From assembly GCF_019203185.1 (NCBI RefSeq), contig NZ_CP078093.1, positions 1,178,001 to 1,242,000 on the forward strand: 64,000 nucleotides of DNA, in the 5' to 3' direction. Positions 47,820 through 56,759 of this stretch are shown here, piece after piece. A program made the position numbers and the translations under genes. Numbering within the stretch: the first letter of the stretch is position 1; each line of letters begins with the position of its first letter. Below the pieces are notes generated by a model, which made no database searches, had not been told where the DNA came from, and saw only the letters and a program-made list of their open reading frames with translations. The DNA is from Crassaminicella indica (GTDB lineage: Bacteria; Bacillota; Clostridia; Peptostreptococcales; Thermotaleaceae).

Positions 47820-49442
47820 TAATAATGGGGAAAATAATCTTGCTGCCGATTCTTTTATTTTGTTGATCATAGGTCTTTTTAAAAATTCTTCTAAATTTAA
47901 TTCTATGCTGTCGCTGATATCTATCAAGAAGTTTTTTTCCATTCCTGAAACGATTTTTTCATCATAGATAAAAGCATTTACTTCAAAGTTTATTTGAAAG
48001 CTTCTTATATCAAAGTTTGCTGTACCAATAGATGCAGCAACACCATCTACAAGCATTATTTTTGCATGAATAAATCCTTTTGTATATTGATAAATTCTTA
48101 CACCTGCTTCTAGTAATTCTTCTATATTAGACATGGAGGCCCAAAAAACAGTTTTATGATCTGGTTTGCTCGGTAAAATAATTCTTACATCTACTCCGCT
48201 TAATGCGGCGGTTTTTAAAGCCATCATGATACTTTCTCCTGGGACGAAATAAGGTGTATTAATCCATATTCGATCTTCAGCAGATGATATAATAGAAAAA
48301 TAAGCTTGCATAATAGATTCCCAATCAGAATCAGGGCCACTCGCAGCAATTTGTATCAACTGTTCTCCATAATAATGAAGCTTTGGAAAATAATTTTTAT
48401 CAAAATCAATTTCTTCCTTTGCGGTGAATAGCCAATCCATCAAGAAAATATTTTGAAGACCATAAACAGCTTCTCCTTCAACCTTTAAATGACTATCTCT
48501 CCAAAAACCTAAATTAGGATCTTTTCCTAGATATTCATCTCCAATATTAAGTCCTCCTAAGAAGCCTATTTGACCATCGATGACGATGATTTTTCTATGA
48601 TTTCTATAATTTAGTTTTCTGCTAAGAACAGGAAAAGCTACAGGAGAAAAACCATATATATGAACGCCTGCATCTCTCATTTCACGCAAATAACCTTTGC
48701 CTAATCTCCAGCTTCCTACACTATCATAAATTACTCTTACCTCTACCCCTGCTCTTGCTTTTTCCATAAGAATTTTTTTTATGAGCTTGCCAATATGGTC
48801 ATTTTTTATAATAAAATATTCTAAGTGAATATGATGCTTTGCCAATTTTAATGCTTTTATAATGGCTGTAAAGGTTTCATCACCATTAGTTAAGACTTTT
48901 AATCGGTTATTTATAGTAAATGGGGCTTTAGAATTGTTTAATATTAAACTAATAAGCCTTTTTTTTACAAAGCTTTCGTTATTTTTAAATAATTCCTTAT
49001 CCTTTATAGCGTCTCTTTGAATATGAGCTACCTGCTCGAAATAAGGAAAGTCTCTAGTTTTTTTATTTTTGAAAATCTTTTTTTTGCGTACATTTTGTCC
49101 CATCAATAAATAGAAGATAAAACCAGCAATAGGAATCAATACAAGTACGAGAAGCCATGCAATAGTCTTTGAAGGATTCTTATTTTCCATAAATATAATG
49201 ATAGCAATAAATATGGTATATATAGAAAATACAGTACCGATATAGCCTTTGAGCTTTTCTACTACTATAGTGAAGCCTTGCTTTGAAAATAGATCATTTA
49301 AGATATTGTGGTTAAGGGTTGTAAATTTAAAAAATCCTTGTTCTTGAATAGTTAGAGCATTTCCGACAATGGTAAAAAGGACAAGGATTAGAGCAATACA
49401 GATCCATAATTTATATTTATATTTTATATACATGTCATTCAC
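47817..49442 (-). CDS. cls: Cardiolipin synthase
   Basis: About 541 residues. Two or three N-terminal membrane helices (LWICIALILVLFTIVGNAL; IFIAIIIFMENKNPSKTIAWLLVLVLIPIAGFI in pieces) are followed by two phospholipase-D motifs: HRKIIVIDGQIGFLGG near 290 and HAKIMLVDGVAASIGT near 471. It joins phosphatidylglycerol molecules into cardiolipin at the membrane. I place the start at GTG 49442, where GGAGAG lies four bases upstream; GTG 49454 and ATG 49433 are in-frame alternatives. It is divergent from the EamA gene. Confidence 0.95.
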   Translation of the reverse strand: MNDMYIKYKYKLWICIALILVLFTIVGNALTIQEQGFFKFTTLNHNILNDLFSKQGFTIVVEKLKGYIGTVFSIYTIFIAIIIFMENKNPSKTIAWLLVLVLIPIAGFIFYLLMGQNVRKKKIFKNKKTRDFPYFEQVAHIQRDAIKDKELFKNNESFVKKRLISLILNNSKAPFTINNRLKVLTNGDETFTAIIKALKLAKHHIHLEYFIIKNDHIGKLIKKILMEKARAGVEVRVIYDSVGSWRLGKGYLREMRDAGVHIYGFSPVAFPVLSRKLNYRNHRKIIVIDGQIGFLGGLNIGDEYLGKDPNLGFWRDSHLKVEGEAVYGLQNIFLMDWLFTAKEEIDFDKNYFPKLHYYGEQLIQIAASGPDSDWESIMQAYFSIISSAEDRIWINTPYFVPGESIMMALKTAALSGVDVRIILPSKPDHKTVFWASMSNIEELLEAGVRIYQYTKGFIHAKIMLVDGVAASIGTANFDIRSFQINFEVNAFIYDEKIVSGMEKNFLIDISDSIELNLEEFLKRPMINKIKESAARLFSPLL

Positions 49443-49584
49443 CGTTCTCTCCACCCAAATATAACTACACTATTATTATACGCAAATTTAGCTTATTTGT
49501 TTATCCTAAAATAAAATTGATTTAAATATATATATTTATGATATAATCTCTTTGGTAATAAGTTCAAGAAAGAGAGTGACCTAA

Positions 49585-50517
49585 ATGAAAAATAATTGGC
49601 TAAAAGGAACATTATTAGTAATACTATCTACATTTGCTTATGGAAGTATACCAGTAATAACAAAACTATCCTTTGAAGAAGGCTTGAATGTTTCTAGTAT
49701 ACTATTTTTTAGATTTTTTATCGCAGCTATTATTACATGGGGATATATTTTTTCAAAGAATATGCATTATAAAACTAGTTTATCACATTTTCTTTATTTA
49801 TTGCTACTTGGAGCTGTAGGTTTTTTAGGAACTAGTTTCTTTATATGTAGTGCGTATACATATATTTCAGGATCTCTTGCTACTATTATATTATTTACCC
49901 ATCCAGCAATGATTGCAGGTTATGAAATGGTTGTATTGAAAGAAGAAAAGGATATCAGAAAGCTTTTAGCATTGATAGTTTCAGGAATAGGGATGGTTTT
50001 AGTAGTTTGGAGTGACAATATACACATAAATTTAATTGGAGTTATTTTTAGTTTATTGTCTGCCCTTTGTTATTCTTTTTATGCATTAGGGTTAAGTGAA
50101 AAGAGGACAAAGGCGATGAATTCTGTTGTTGTAGCTGGATATGTAGCATTTTCATGTGCTGCTGTGTATTTTATACAAGGAATGCTAAATAATAATATTT
50201 TCCTGCCAAGCACATCAAAAGGCTGGATGTATATTTTTATTCAAGCATTATTTTGTACAGTATTTCCTACTATTGCATTTTGTAAAGGAGTTCAGTTAAT
50301 AGGCTCTAGTACATCAGTAATTATAAGCACCTTTGAGCCTGTAGTAGCTTGTATAACAGGATTTTTTATTCTAGGAGAGGTATTGACCCTTCCTATGATG
50401 CTTGGAGGAGTACTTATTTTATCAGCAATTTTTATACTTCAAATTCCAAAGGAAATAAAGATAACATTATTAAACGAAAGTGGTCAAAAGAGATTCAATA
50501 AAAATAGAGGAGTTTAA
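49585..50517 (+). CDS. EamA-family (DMT) transporter
   Basis: A 310-residue membrane protein with about ten helices in two EamA halves. The first half begins GTLLVILSTFAYGSIPVITKL and includes FFRFFIAAIITW; the second begins INLIGVIFSLLSALCYSFYALGLS near 152 and ends with FEPVVACITGFFILGEVLTLPMMLGGVLILSAIFIL. Members export amino acids, sugars or other metabolites; the substrate cannot be read. The TATAAT at 49542-49547 may be its -10. GAAAGAGAG before the ATG is a modest RBS. It converges with the nitronate monooxygenase gene. Confidence 0.92.
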   Translation: MKNNWLKGTLLVILSTFAYGSIPVITKLSFEEGLNVSSILFFRFFIAAIITWGYIFSKNMHYKTSLSHFLYLLLLGAVGFLGTSFFICSAYTYISGSLATIILFTHPAMIAGYEMVVLKEEKDIRKLLALIVSGIGMVLVVWSDNIHINLIGVIFSLLSALCYSFYALGLSEKRTKAMNSVVVAGYVAFSCAAVYFIQGMLNNNIFLPSTSKGWMYIFIQALFCTVFPTIAFCKGVQLIGSSTSVIISTFEPVVACITGFFILGEVLTLPMMLGGVLILSAIFILQIPKEIKITLLNESGQKRFNKNRGV

Positions 50518-50526
50518 GCTCCTCTA
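50505..50526 (-). terminator. Terminator for the nitronate monooxygenase gene
   Basis: TAGAGGAG and CTCCTCTA form a perfect 8-bp stem around TTTAAG. On the minus strand it is followed by TTTTTATT; on the plus strand the T-run is poor. Confidence 0.7.
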
Positions 50527-51597
50527 AAGATTCTTTAATCCTTCCATAAGTTCATTAATCACTTCTTTTACAGATGTGATTTTTTCAATTTTATAAACCT
50601 TTGCTCCTGCGAAGGCAAAGCCTTTTTCAAAGTTTCCCTTTTGTGCTTGAATAAGTGCATCAGCAATGCAGTATAATGTTTCTTTTGGATTGCATGGCTT
50701 TAAGCAGTTTATACATTTGATGCCTTTAGGTTTACCTTGTTCATAAACCTTTTTTATGAAATCATTTCTAATAGCACGTCCGGGCATACCTACAGGGCTT
50801 TTAATAATCATAATATCTTCTTCTTTTGCATCAATATAAGCTTGTTTGAATGCATCTGAAGCATCACATTCGTGAGTGGCAACAAATCTTGTAGCCATTT
50901 GTATGCCTGAAGCACCAGATGATAATATTTCAGCAATATCCTTTGAATCATGAAGCCCACCACCTGCGATGATAGGAATTTTCCGAGCGTATTTTTCTTC
51001 GAAAGGCTTAATGGCTTCTAATACTTCCTGAACAATTTTTTTAAGAGAAAAATTCTCTTTATCCTCAAGCTGTTCAACAGAGAAACCTAAATGTCCTCCA
51101 GCTTCAGTACCTTCTACTACAATTGCATCAGGTAAATAATTATGTTTTCTATCCCACTGCTTGCAAATCAACCTTGCTACCTTTCCAGAAGAAACAATAG
51201 GGGCTATTTTTGTAAGAGAATCTTTTGCTAGCTCTGGTAATTTCATTGGCATACCAGCACCAGAAAAAATAATATCTACTTTTTCTTTTACAGCTACTTT
51301 TACCATATCTTCAAAGTTAGAAAGAGCTGTCATAATATTTACTCCAATAATTCCTTTAGGAGCAAGCTCCTTTGCTTTTCTAATATGATAAGTTAGACCA
51401 TCTATGTTGGCTTGAAATTTATTCCTGTGATAATGAGCTAGATTGAAGCCTGGTTCAACGCCAGAAATCACACCTATGCCACCACAGTTTGCCACAGCCG
51501 AAGCTAAGTTTGATAAGGAGATACCCACACCCATACCACCTTGTACGATAGGTACTTTGGCGATTAAATCTCCTATTTTTAATTCAGGTATATTCAT
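50524..51597 (-). CDS. Nitronate monooxygenase / 2-nitropropane dioxygenase-like flavoprotein
   Basis: A 357-residue TIM-barrel FMN protein. It has PIVQGGMGVGISLSNLASAVANCGGIGVISG at the N-terminus, IGVNIMTAL, IIFSGAGMP, VVEGTEAGGHLGF near 161 (with the conserved His), PIIAGGGLHDSKDIAEILSSGASGIQMATRFVATHECDAS near 210, and a cysteine-rich C-terminal CINCLKPCNPKETLYC. The family includes nitronate-oxidising enzymes and FabK enoyl-ACP reductases. The Cys-rich tail is common in clostridial members. FabK is unlikely, as there are no fab genes. RBS GAGGAG. Single gene. Confidence 0.87.
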   Translation of the reverse strand: MNIPELKIGDLIAKVPIVQGGMGVGISLSNLASAVANCGGIGVISGVEPGFNLAHYHRNKFQANIDGLTYHIRKAKELAPKGIIGVNIMTALSNFEDMVKVAVKEKVDIIFSGAGMPMKLPELAKDSLTKIAPIVSSGKVARLICKQWDRKHNYLPDAIVVEGTEAGGHLGFSVEQLEDKENFSLKKIVQEVLEAIKPFEEKYARKIPIIAGGGLHDSKDIAEILSSGASGIQMATRFVATHECDASDAFKQAYIDAKEEDIMIIKSPVGMPGRAIRNDFIKKVYEQGKPKGIKCINCLKPCNPKETLYCIADALIQAQKGNFEKGFAFAGAKVYKIEKITSVKEVINELMEGLKNL

Positions 51598-51724
51598 TTC
51601 AACACTCCTCTGTAAAATACATACTTAGAATTATTATATACCAAAATATGATATTGTACAAAACATTTATTGACAAAGGAGATTGGAAATTTTAGGTGCT
51701 ATGGATATAAAAGCAAAAAATATA

Positions 51725-52972
51725 TTATTTTTTTACAGCTTTTATAGCTTTTACAAATTTTTCTGGAGCTTTTGAACACTTTTCCTTTGAAACAGAACAA
51801 ACGGCAAAGCGTATGCCTTTTTTTAGGGGAACAGCAAAAACAGCATCTTTTGTTAATTCTTCACAGACTCTTTCAGGATCATCACAAGGGATTGTAATAA
51901 AGAATCCAGCTTTATAAGGACAAACCTTAAGACCTACTCTTTTGGCTTCTTCTAAAAACGCATTAGCTCTTTCATTTAGCATATCATGTAGTTTTTTTCT
52001 TTCGGCTTCTACTTTTTCTAGTAATTCCTTATTTTCAAATATTTTTGTTAAGACAACCATAGCAGGTCGTGTACCATTAGACCATACCCCTCTATTAGAG
52101 AATGAATTTATTTGCTTAAATTCTTTTGCAACCTCTTCATTAGAGGATATACCAATCATTGCACCACTTCTCATTCCGTATAGTGTATATCCCTTTGACA
52201 TACTAAAACCTATGATTATCAATATATTTTCTGGCAAATTGTTAAAGTATTTCATAAAAGAACGAGAATTTTCTCCTGCGAAGTCAATATAAGCTAAATC
52301 TACAAATAAAATGATTTTTTTATCTTTATTTTTTGCAGCTGTTTTTAAGACATCTATGACATTTTTCCACTCTTCATCAGATAAACTATATCCAGTAGGA
52401 TTATGAGCTGGAGAATTTAGTAAAATCACTAAGTTCCTTTGTTTTTCCAAAATGGCATTTACTTTTTCTGTAAAAGAAGATAGGTGGAATTTATCATTTT
52501 TATCAAAGAGAGTATAGGTTTTTAAATTCCTATTATGTTCTTCTGCGATGGTATGGTATGGGCCCCAATACCAGTCAGAGGTTAAAATATCATCTCCCTC
52601 TTTTGAATAATTTCTTATAGTATGTCTAATAGCACCACTACCACCTGGAGTTGCTACAGCTTCTATATATCCTTTAGGAACAAATTCTTTAAATGCAGCT
52701 TTTTTTACAGCTTCTAAAAAGCTAGGAAGTCCTGCAATAGGTGCATATGCTGCGAATTCTTCTGATGGAAGGCTTCTAAGTATATCAATTACTGTTGATA
52801 AAATAGATAAATTACCTTCATCGTCCATTAAAGCACCAATAGATGCGTTCACAACATGATTAGAGCCAATTTTTTTTGCCATAGCTTGAGCAGCATTATT
52901 CACAGCAAAAATTTTATCATTTCCACTAATCGTTCTTGAATGAGGTGCAACCATAAAAAAAGATTTTGACAT
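51725..52972 (-). CDS. PLP-dependent class I/II aminotransferase
   Basis: A 415-residue fold-type I aminotransferase. It contains YAPIAGLPSFLEAVKKAAF near 75-93, TPGGSGAIRHTIRNY near 109, NSPAHNPTGYSLSDEEW near 182, the DLAYIDFAG segment with the PLP-ring Asp and Tyr near 223, and the PLP lysine in GFSMSKGYTLYGMRSGAM near 252-269. It probably transfers amino groups from aromatic or acidic amino acids; the exact substrate is unknown. GGGGGTTTT precedes the ATG. Neighbours give no pathway clue. Confidence 0.9.
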   Translation of the reverse strand: MSKSFFMVAPHSRTISGNDKIFAVNNAAQAMAKKIGSNHVVNASIGALMDDEGNLSILSTVIDILRSLPSEEFAAYAPIAGLPSFLEAVKKAAFKEFVPKGYIEAVATPGGSGAIRHTIRNYSKEGDDILTSDWYWGPYHTIAEEHNRNLKTYTLFDKNDKFHLSSFTEKVNAILEKQRNLVILLNSPAHNPTGYSLSDEEWKNVIDVLKTAAKNKDKKIILFVDLAYIDFAGENSRSFMKYFNNLPENILIIIGFSMSKGYTLYGMRSGAMIGISSNEEVAKEFKQINSFSNRGVWSNGTRPAMVVLTKIFENKELLEKVEAERKKLHDMLNERANAFLEEAKRVGLKVCPYKAGFFITIPCDDPERVCEELTKDAVFAVPLKKGIRFAVCSVSKEKCSKAPEKFVKAIKAVKK

Positions 52973-53012
52973 AATAAAACCCCCTAAATATGTAGGAATA
53001 TTTTTTTATTTA

Positions 53013-53690
53013 TTAAAATACATATACTTCATTTGGCTTTAAAATGATTACTTCTGCACTATTCATTTCTTCCTTTAAAATATTAGGATCTGCTTCAATG
53101 ATAGGGAAAGTATTGTAGTGCATAGGAATTACTTTTTTAGGCTTGATAAAATCTATAGCACGAGCAGCATCTGTTATGTCCATTGTAAAATTACCACCTA
53201 TTGGTATTAAAGCTACATTAATATTTTCTACCTCTAAAAGCTTCATATCCATAGTAAGTCCTGTATCTCCAGCATGATAAAGCTTTTTTTCATTTACTTC
53301 AATTACAAATCCACAAGGATTTCCGCCATAAACCATACCTTTTTCTGTTTCTATGCCAGAACCATGAAGTGCAGGGGTCATTTTTACTGTTCCAAAATCA
53401 AATGTTGTTCTTCCTCCAATATGCATAGGATGGATAGTTACTCCTTGTTTTTCTAAGAAGCATGCAATTTCATAGTTTGTGATAACTGTTGCATTACATT
53501 CTTTTGCAATGGCTAGAGTATCTCCCAAATGATCTGCGTGACCATGGGTAACAAAAATATGAGAGATATCATTAAAATCAGTATGCTTTACTTTAGCTTG
53601 AGGATTGTTGGTAATAAATGGGTCAATTAATGCTTTAAAGCTTCCTTCTTCAACATAAAAACAAGAATGTCCTAAAAATTGAATTTTCAT
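53013..53690 (-). CDS. Metal-dependent hydrolase, metallo-beta-lactamase fold (UPF0173/YtkL-type)
   Basis: A 225-residue protein. The metal site motif is HGHADHLGD at residues 50-58, with other ligands in ALHGSGIE near 113, YHAGDTGLTMDMKL near 138 and KKVIPMHYNTFPIIE near 190. This is the single-domain MBL-fold family UPF0173. Reported members lack a defined substrate. GGAGTGATT precedes the ATG. It is a single gene. Confidence 0.92.
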   Translation of the reverse strand: MKIQFLGHSCFYVEEGSFKALIDPFITNNPQAKVKHTDFNDISHIFVTHGHADHLGDTLAIAKECNATVITNYEIACFLEKQGVTIHPMHIGGRTTFDFGTVKMTPALHGSGIETEKGMVYGGNPCGFVIEVNEKKLYHAGDTGLTMDMKLLEVENINVALIPIGGNFTMDITDAARAIDFIKPKKVIPMHYNTFPIIEADPNILKEEMNSAEVIILKPNEVYVF

Positions 53691-53923
53691 TGAATCACTC
53701 CTTTTAAAAAGAATATACTTATTATTAGTATACTATAAACAAAATAATTTATAAAAGTGATAAATAGCTTTGTGAAAGTAAATTTGTTATAAAATACAGA
53801 ATTATTCTAAATTTTCCTTGCAAAGCATATGTTTTTGGTTATAATATAAGTGGAAATGTAGAAAGTAGTCGAAAGCTTAGAGATTTTATATAGTATATAT
53901 AACCTTAGAGAGGGGGATAACGT

Positions 53924-54103
53924 ATGGATTATGTAAAAAGATTGATGGAAAAGAGAGAGTTATTGATGGATAAATATATTATGTTTATTCAAAAAAATAA
54001 TTTATCAGAAGATGAAATAAAAGATAAAAAAAGAATCAATAGAGAGCTTATTCATATAGATTTTGAGATTGAAAAAGCAAAAAAAGAAGCAAAGATGAGT
54101 TAA
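53924..54103 (+). CDS. Small charged helical protein, unknown
   Basis: 59 residues: MDYVKRLMEKRELLMDKYIM, then FIQKNNLSEDEIKDKKRINR, ending EKAKKEAKMS. It looks like two helices joined by a short loop (NNLSEDE). Length and two-helix plan recall Spo0E-like proteins, but the SQxLD motif is absent (INRELIHID stands in that place), so I do not call it Spo0E. GAGGGGGA lies before the ATG, and a terminator starts at the stop codon, so a real gene is likely. Confidence 0.65.
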   Translation: MDYVKRLMEKRELLMDKYIMFIQKNNLSEDEIKDKKRINRELIHIDFEIEKAKKEAKMS

Positions 54104-54131
54104 AACCTGAGTGACTACTCAGGTTTTTTTT
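54103..54131 (+). terminator. Bidirectional terminator
   Basis: AAAACCTGAGT and ACTCAGGTTTT form an 11-bp stem around GACT, followed by TTTT. It overlaps the end of the convergent zinc-ribbon gene. Confidence 0.9.
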
Positions 54132-54588
54132 CAATGTCATCTACGGCTGTATGTTCTACTTCTTTGTTTTCATCTGCTTCTTCAAAGTTTACAGCTTCTT
54201 CATTAATTTTTTCTAATATTAATAGCTTTAGCTTATTGCCGCAATTAGAACAGTATTTATCATTTTCATCTACTTCATATCCGCATTGTTCACATTTTAT
54301 AATCCCTTTTAAAGATTCAATTTTTAATTGATATTCTTTTGTTCTTTCTAGAGTAGCTTTTATTTCTATAAGTGAAGACGAAACCTCTTCATCGACTTCT
54401 ATATGGGGATCTTTTTCAAATAAAGCATACATTTTTTTACCCAAATCATAATAAAGCTCCTCAATTCGTGTTAGATCCTTTGATAGAGCGATTTTTAGCT
54501 TTGTAAGCTCAGTTACATCAGAAGAAATTTCTTTAATGGCTTTTGTACTATCAAGCATTCCTTGTTTTACTTTGTTTAATATATTCAT
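54115..54588 (-). CDS. Zinc-ribbon coiled-coil protein
   Basis: A 157-residue protein. The first 95 residues are helical and likely coiled coil (NKVKQGMLDSTKAIKEISSD, LTRIEELYYDLGKKMYALFE). A zinc ribbon CEQCGYEVDENDKYCSNCG lies near residues 103-121, followed by an acidic tail. Such proteins are common in Clostridia and their role is unknown. GAGGAGG precedes the ATG. Its 3' end lies inside the bidirectional terminator. Confidence 0.8.
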   Translation of the reverse strand: MNILNKVKQGMLDSTKAIKEISSDVTELTKLKIALSKDLTRIEELYYDLGKKMYALFEKDPHIEVDEEVSSSLIEIKATLERTKEYQLKIESLKGIIKCEQCGYEVDENDKYCSNCGNKLKLLILEKINEEAVNFEEADENKEVEHTAVDDIEKKPE

Positions 54589-54672
54589 AGTGTTTCCTCC
54601 TCAAAATAATATTTACTAAATAGATATTTTTGTAGGTATATATTATTCCTATAAAAATAAAAAAATTTAAGA

Positions 54673-54702
54673 ATCCCTTCCCTATGATTTAGGGAAGGGG
54701 TT
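54673..54702 (-). terminator. Terminator of the NhaC-type antiporter gene
   Basis: CCCTTCCCTA and TAGGGAAGGG pair around TGATT. On the minus strand it is followed by TTCTTAAATTTTTTT. Confidence 0.8.
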
Positions 54703-54705
54703 AAG

Positions 54706-56115
54706 CTATACATCTTCTTCGGTTTTTTCTTCTTTAGAAGCAGGAAGCTTTTCCATTGTTATGCCTGTAAATCCATAGAACATAGATACTAATGGGTTAA
54801 TCCAGTTTAACAAAGCATATGGTGCATATGCAAAGGGATGTACCATCAATGTAGTATACATGAAGTTACCGCAGGTATTCCAGGGAACGAAAGGTGAAGT
54901 AATTGTACCGAAATCTTCAAGGCATCTAGAAAGGTTTTTTGGATGAAGACCTTTTTCTTCAAAAGCTTCTTTAAACATTCTACCTGGAAGAACTATGGAC
55001 ATATATTGATCTCCTGTTGTAAGGTTGCAGAAAATACAAGTTAGGAATGTAGTTACAACAAGAGAACCTCTTGATTTTGCTACTTTTAACATCTGTTCTA
55101 CGATTGCATGAAGCATGCCTGTTCTTTCTAAAGTACCCCCAAAGGACATAGCAAGCAATATTAAGGATACCGTCCACATCATACTATCCAATCCACCACG
55201 AGATAATAAGCTGTCGATTGCTTTGACTCCTGTTGATGCTTCATAGCCATAATGAGCAGCATATATAATTTCTTTCATACCAGCACCTTGGAAAATATAA
55301 GCAAATAAACCACCAAGAAAAGTTCCTCCAACAAGTCCTGGTAGAGCAGGAACTCTAAAGATTACCATAGCAATAACTAAAATTGGAGGGATTAATAATA
55401 AAGGACTGAGATTGAAATTTGTATTTAAAGTATCTAAAAAAGTATTAATTAAAGCGGTATCAAGTTCTTTACCAGCGTATTTAAAGCCTAATATTCCAAA
55501 AATAACACAAGAGATTAATAAGCTAGGACCTGTTGTAAAGCACATGTGTTTTATGTGATCAAATAGATTTGAACCAGCCATAGCAGGCGCTAAGTTAGTA
55601 GTATCAGAAAGGGGTGACATTTTATCACCAAAGTAAGCACCAGAAATAATTGCACCTGCAACTATTGGAGAAGCAATCCCAAGACCTGCCCCAACACCCA
55701 GTAGAGCAATACCTACTGTACCAGCAGTAGTCCAAGAGCTTCCTGTTGCAAGAGATACAATAGCACAAATAAGGCAAGTTGCGACTAAGAAGATACCTGG
55801 AGAAATCATTTTAAGACCGTAATAAATCATTGTAGGAACAACACCAGATAAAATCCATGTACCGATAATACATCCGATGACCATAAGAATGAGTATAGAC
55901 TGCATAGCCATTTTAATGGTTTCAAGAATTCCCTCTTCGATATAGGCCCATGTATATCCGGCTCTTTTAGCAACTAAGGTTGCAAATACTATTGATGCCA
56001 AAATTGCCATATGAGGGTCTCCTTTAAAAATCTTTAGTGTGCTGATGAGTGCCATGATTAAAAATAAAATAACAAGCATAGCTTCTCCAACTGTGATTTT
56101 CCTTTTGACTTCCAT
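54706..56115 (-). CDS. nhaC: Na+/H+ antiporter, NhaC type
   Basis: A 469-residue membrane protein with about eleven helices. Family features include ATLVAKRAGYTWAYIEEGIL near 44-63, SLATGSSWTTAGTVGIALLGVGAGLG near 121-146, ISGAYFGDKMSPLSDTTNLAPAMAG near 157-181, and NLTTGDQYMSIVLPGRMF near 370. It exchanges sodium for protons across the membrane; NhaC-family relatives also include malate/lactate antiporters, so the substrate is not certain. GGGAGG lies before the ATG. It has its own promoter and terminator. Confidence 0.92.
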   Translation of the reverse strand: MEVKRKITVGEAMLVILFLIMALISTLKIFKGDPHMAILASIVFATLVAKRAGYTWAYIEEGILETIKMAMQSILILMVIGCIIGTWILSGVVPTMIYYGLKMISPGIFLVATCLICAIVSLATGSSWTTAGTVGIALLGVGAGLGIASPIVAGAIISGAYFGDKMSPLSDTTNLAPAMAGSNLFDHIKHMCFTTGPSLLISCVIFGILGFKYAGKELDTALINTFLDTLNTNFNLSPLLLIPPILVIAMVIFRVPALPGLVGGTFLGGLFAYIFQGAGMKEIIYAAHYGYEASTGVKAIDSLLSRGGLDSMMWTVSLILLAMSFGGTLERTGMLHAIVEQMLKVAKSRGSLVVTTFLTCIFCNLTTGDQYMSIVLPGRMFKEAFEEKGLHPKNLSRCLEDFGTITSPFVPWNTCGNFMYTTLMVHPFAYAPYALLNWINPLVSMFYGFTGITMEKLPASKEEKTEEDV

Positions 56116-56172
56116 ACAAATTCCTCCCTTTTTTTGATTAGTGGAAATGTAAAATTCTTCAAGGTTATAATA

Positions 56173-56201
56173 AGTATAACATTCTACTCGAAAGAAAACA
56201 A
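56173..56201 (-). promoter_or_regulatory. Candidate promoter of the antiporter gene
   Basis: On the minus strand TTGTTT (56196-56201), 17 bases, TATACT (56173-56178). A GTTATA/TATAAC dyad overlaps the -10 and may be an operator. Confidence 0.55.
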
Positions 56202-56302
56202 TAAAAATTTAGAATTATCAGAATAAAACATGTTATCAAAAAATTTCCTGCAACTTGAAAAAACTATTATTTAAAAGGATGAAATTTTTATTAAATAATA
56301 CA

Positions 56303-56345
56303 AAGTCATTCACTTATCTTTAATATATTTCTTTTTTATAAATTG
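56303..56345. repeat. Dispersed intergenic repeat, copy C
   Basis: AAGTCATTCACTTATCTTT followed by AATATATTTCTTTTTTAT and ATTGAT. Nearly the same as copy B at 39199-39245. It lies between the antiporter promoter and the lysine-riboswitch promoter; the rest of 56202-56409 is AT-rich without other recognisable content. Confidence 0.7.
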
Positions 56346-56409
56346 ATTTTTAAGTTATTATTTCAAAATATATGCAGAACATTCAGAACTTTAATATTAT
56401 GATAGAAAT

Positions 56410-56438
56410 TTGACAAAACTAAAAACATATGCTAAGAT
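56410..56438 (+). promoter_or_regulatory. Sigma-A promoter of lysC
   Basis: TTGACA (56410-56415), exactly 17 bases, TAAGAT (56433-56438). It stands just before the lysine riboswitch. Confidence 0.8.
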
Positions 56439-56465
56439 ACGGGAAAATAAAAAATATTTTGTTGT

Positions 56466-56650
56466 GTCTTAGAGGTTGCGATTGTTCAATAGTACTATGA
56501 AGGAAGGATAGGGAACTGATGATAGCATAGGAAAGGGAACATCGCCGAAATGTATAGATTTACCTAAATCTATATGTTGGGTTCATATTGAATAAATATG
56601 AAACTGTCACTGATGAATGACCCAGTTTATCAGTGAGGCGCTATTTCACA
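56466..56650 (+). ncRNA. Lysine riboswitch (L box)
   Basis: The conserved blocks of the L box are in order: AGAGGTTGCGA (56471-56481), GGAAGGATAGGGAACTG, AAAGGGAACATCGCCGAA near 56544, a variable hairpin (ATAGATTTA/TAAATCTAT), TTGGGTTCATATTGAATA, ACTGTCACTG and GAGGCGCTATTTC. It senses lysine and controls the downstream intrinsic terminator ahead of the aspartokinase gene. Confidence 0.95.
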
Positions 56651-56674
56651 CAGGGTGAAAGTTCAATTTTGCTG

Positions 56675-56716
56675 AAAAAACAGCTAAGAGTGCTTTTACT
56701 CTTAGCTGTTTTTATT
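56675..56716 (+). terminator. Riboswitch-controlled terminator before lysC
   Basis: AAAAACAGCTAAGAG and CTCTTAGCTGTTTTT form a 15-bp stem around an 8-base loop with a T-run. With lysine bound the terminator should form, lowering lysC expression. Confidence 0.92.
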
Positions 56717-56759
56717 TCTAAGATACAATAGCGACACCAAATGATTGGAGGAGAACTGA

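Noticed and set aside
53924-54103. Calling this small gene Spo0E
   Set aside because: The defining SQxLD motif is missing; only length and helix pattern agree.
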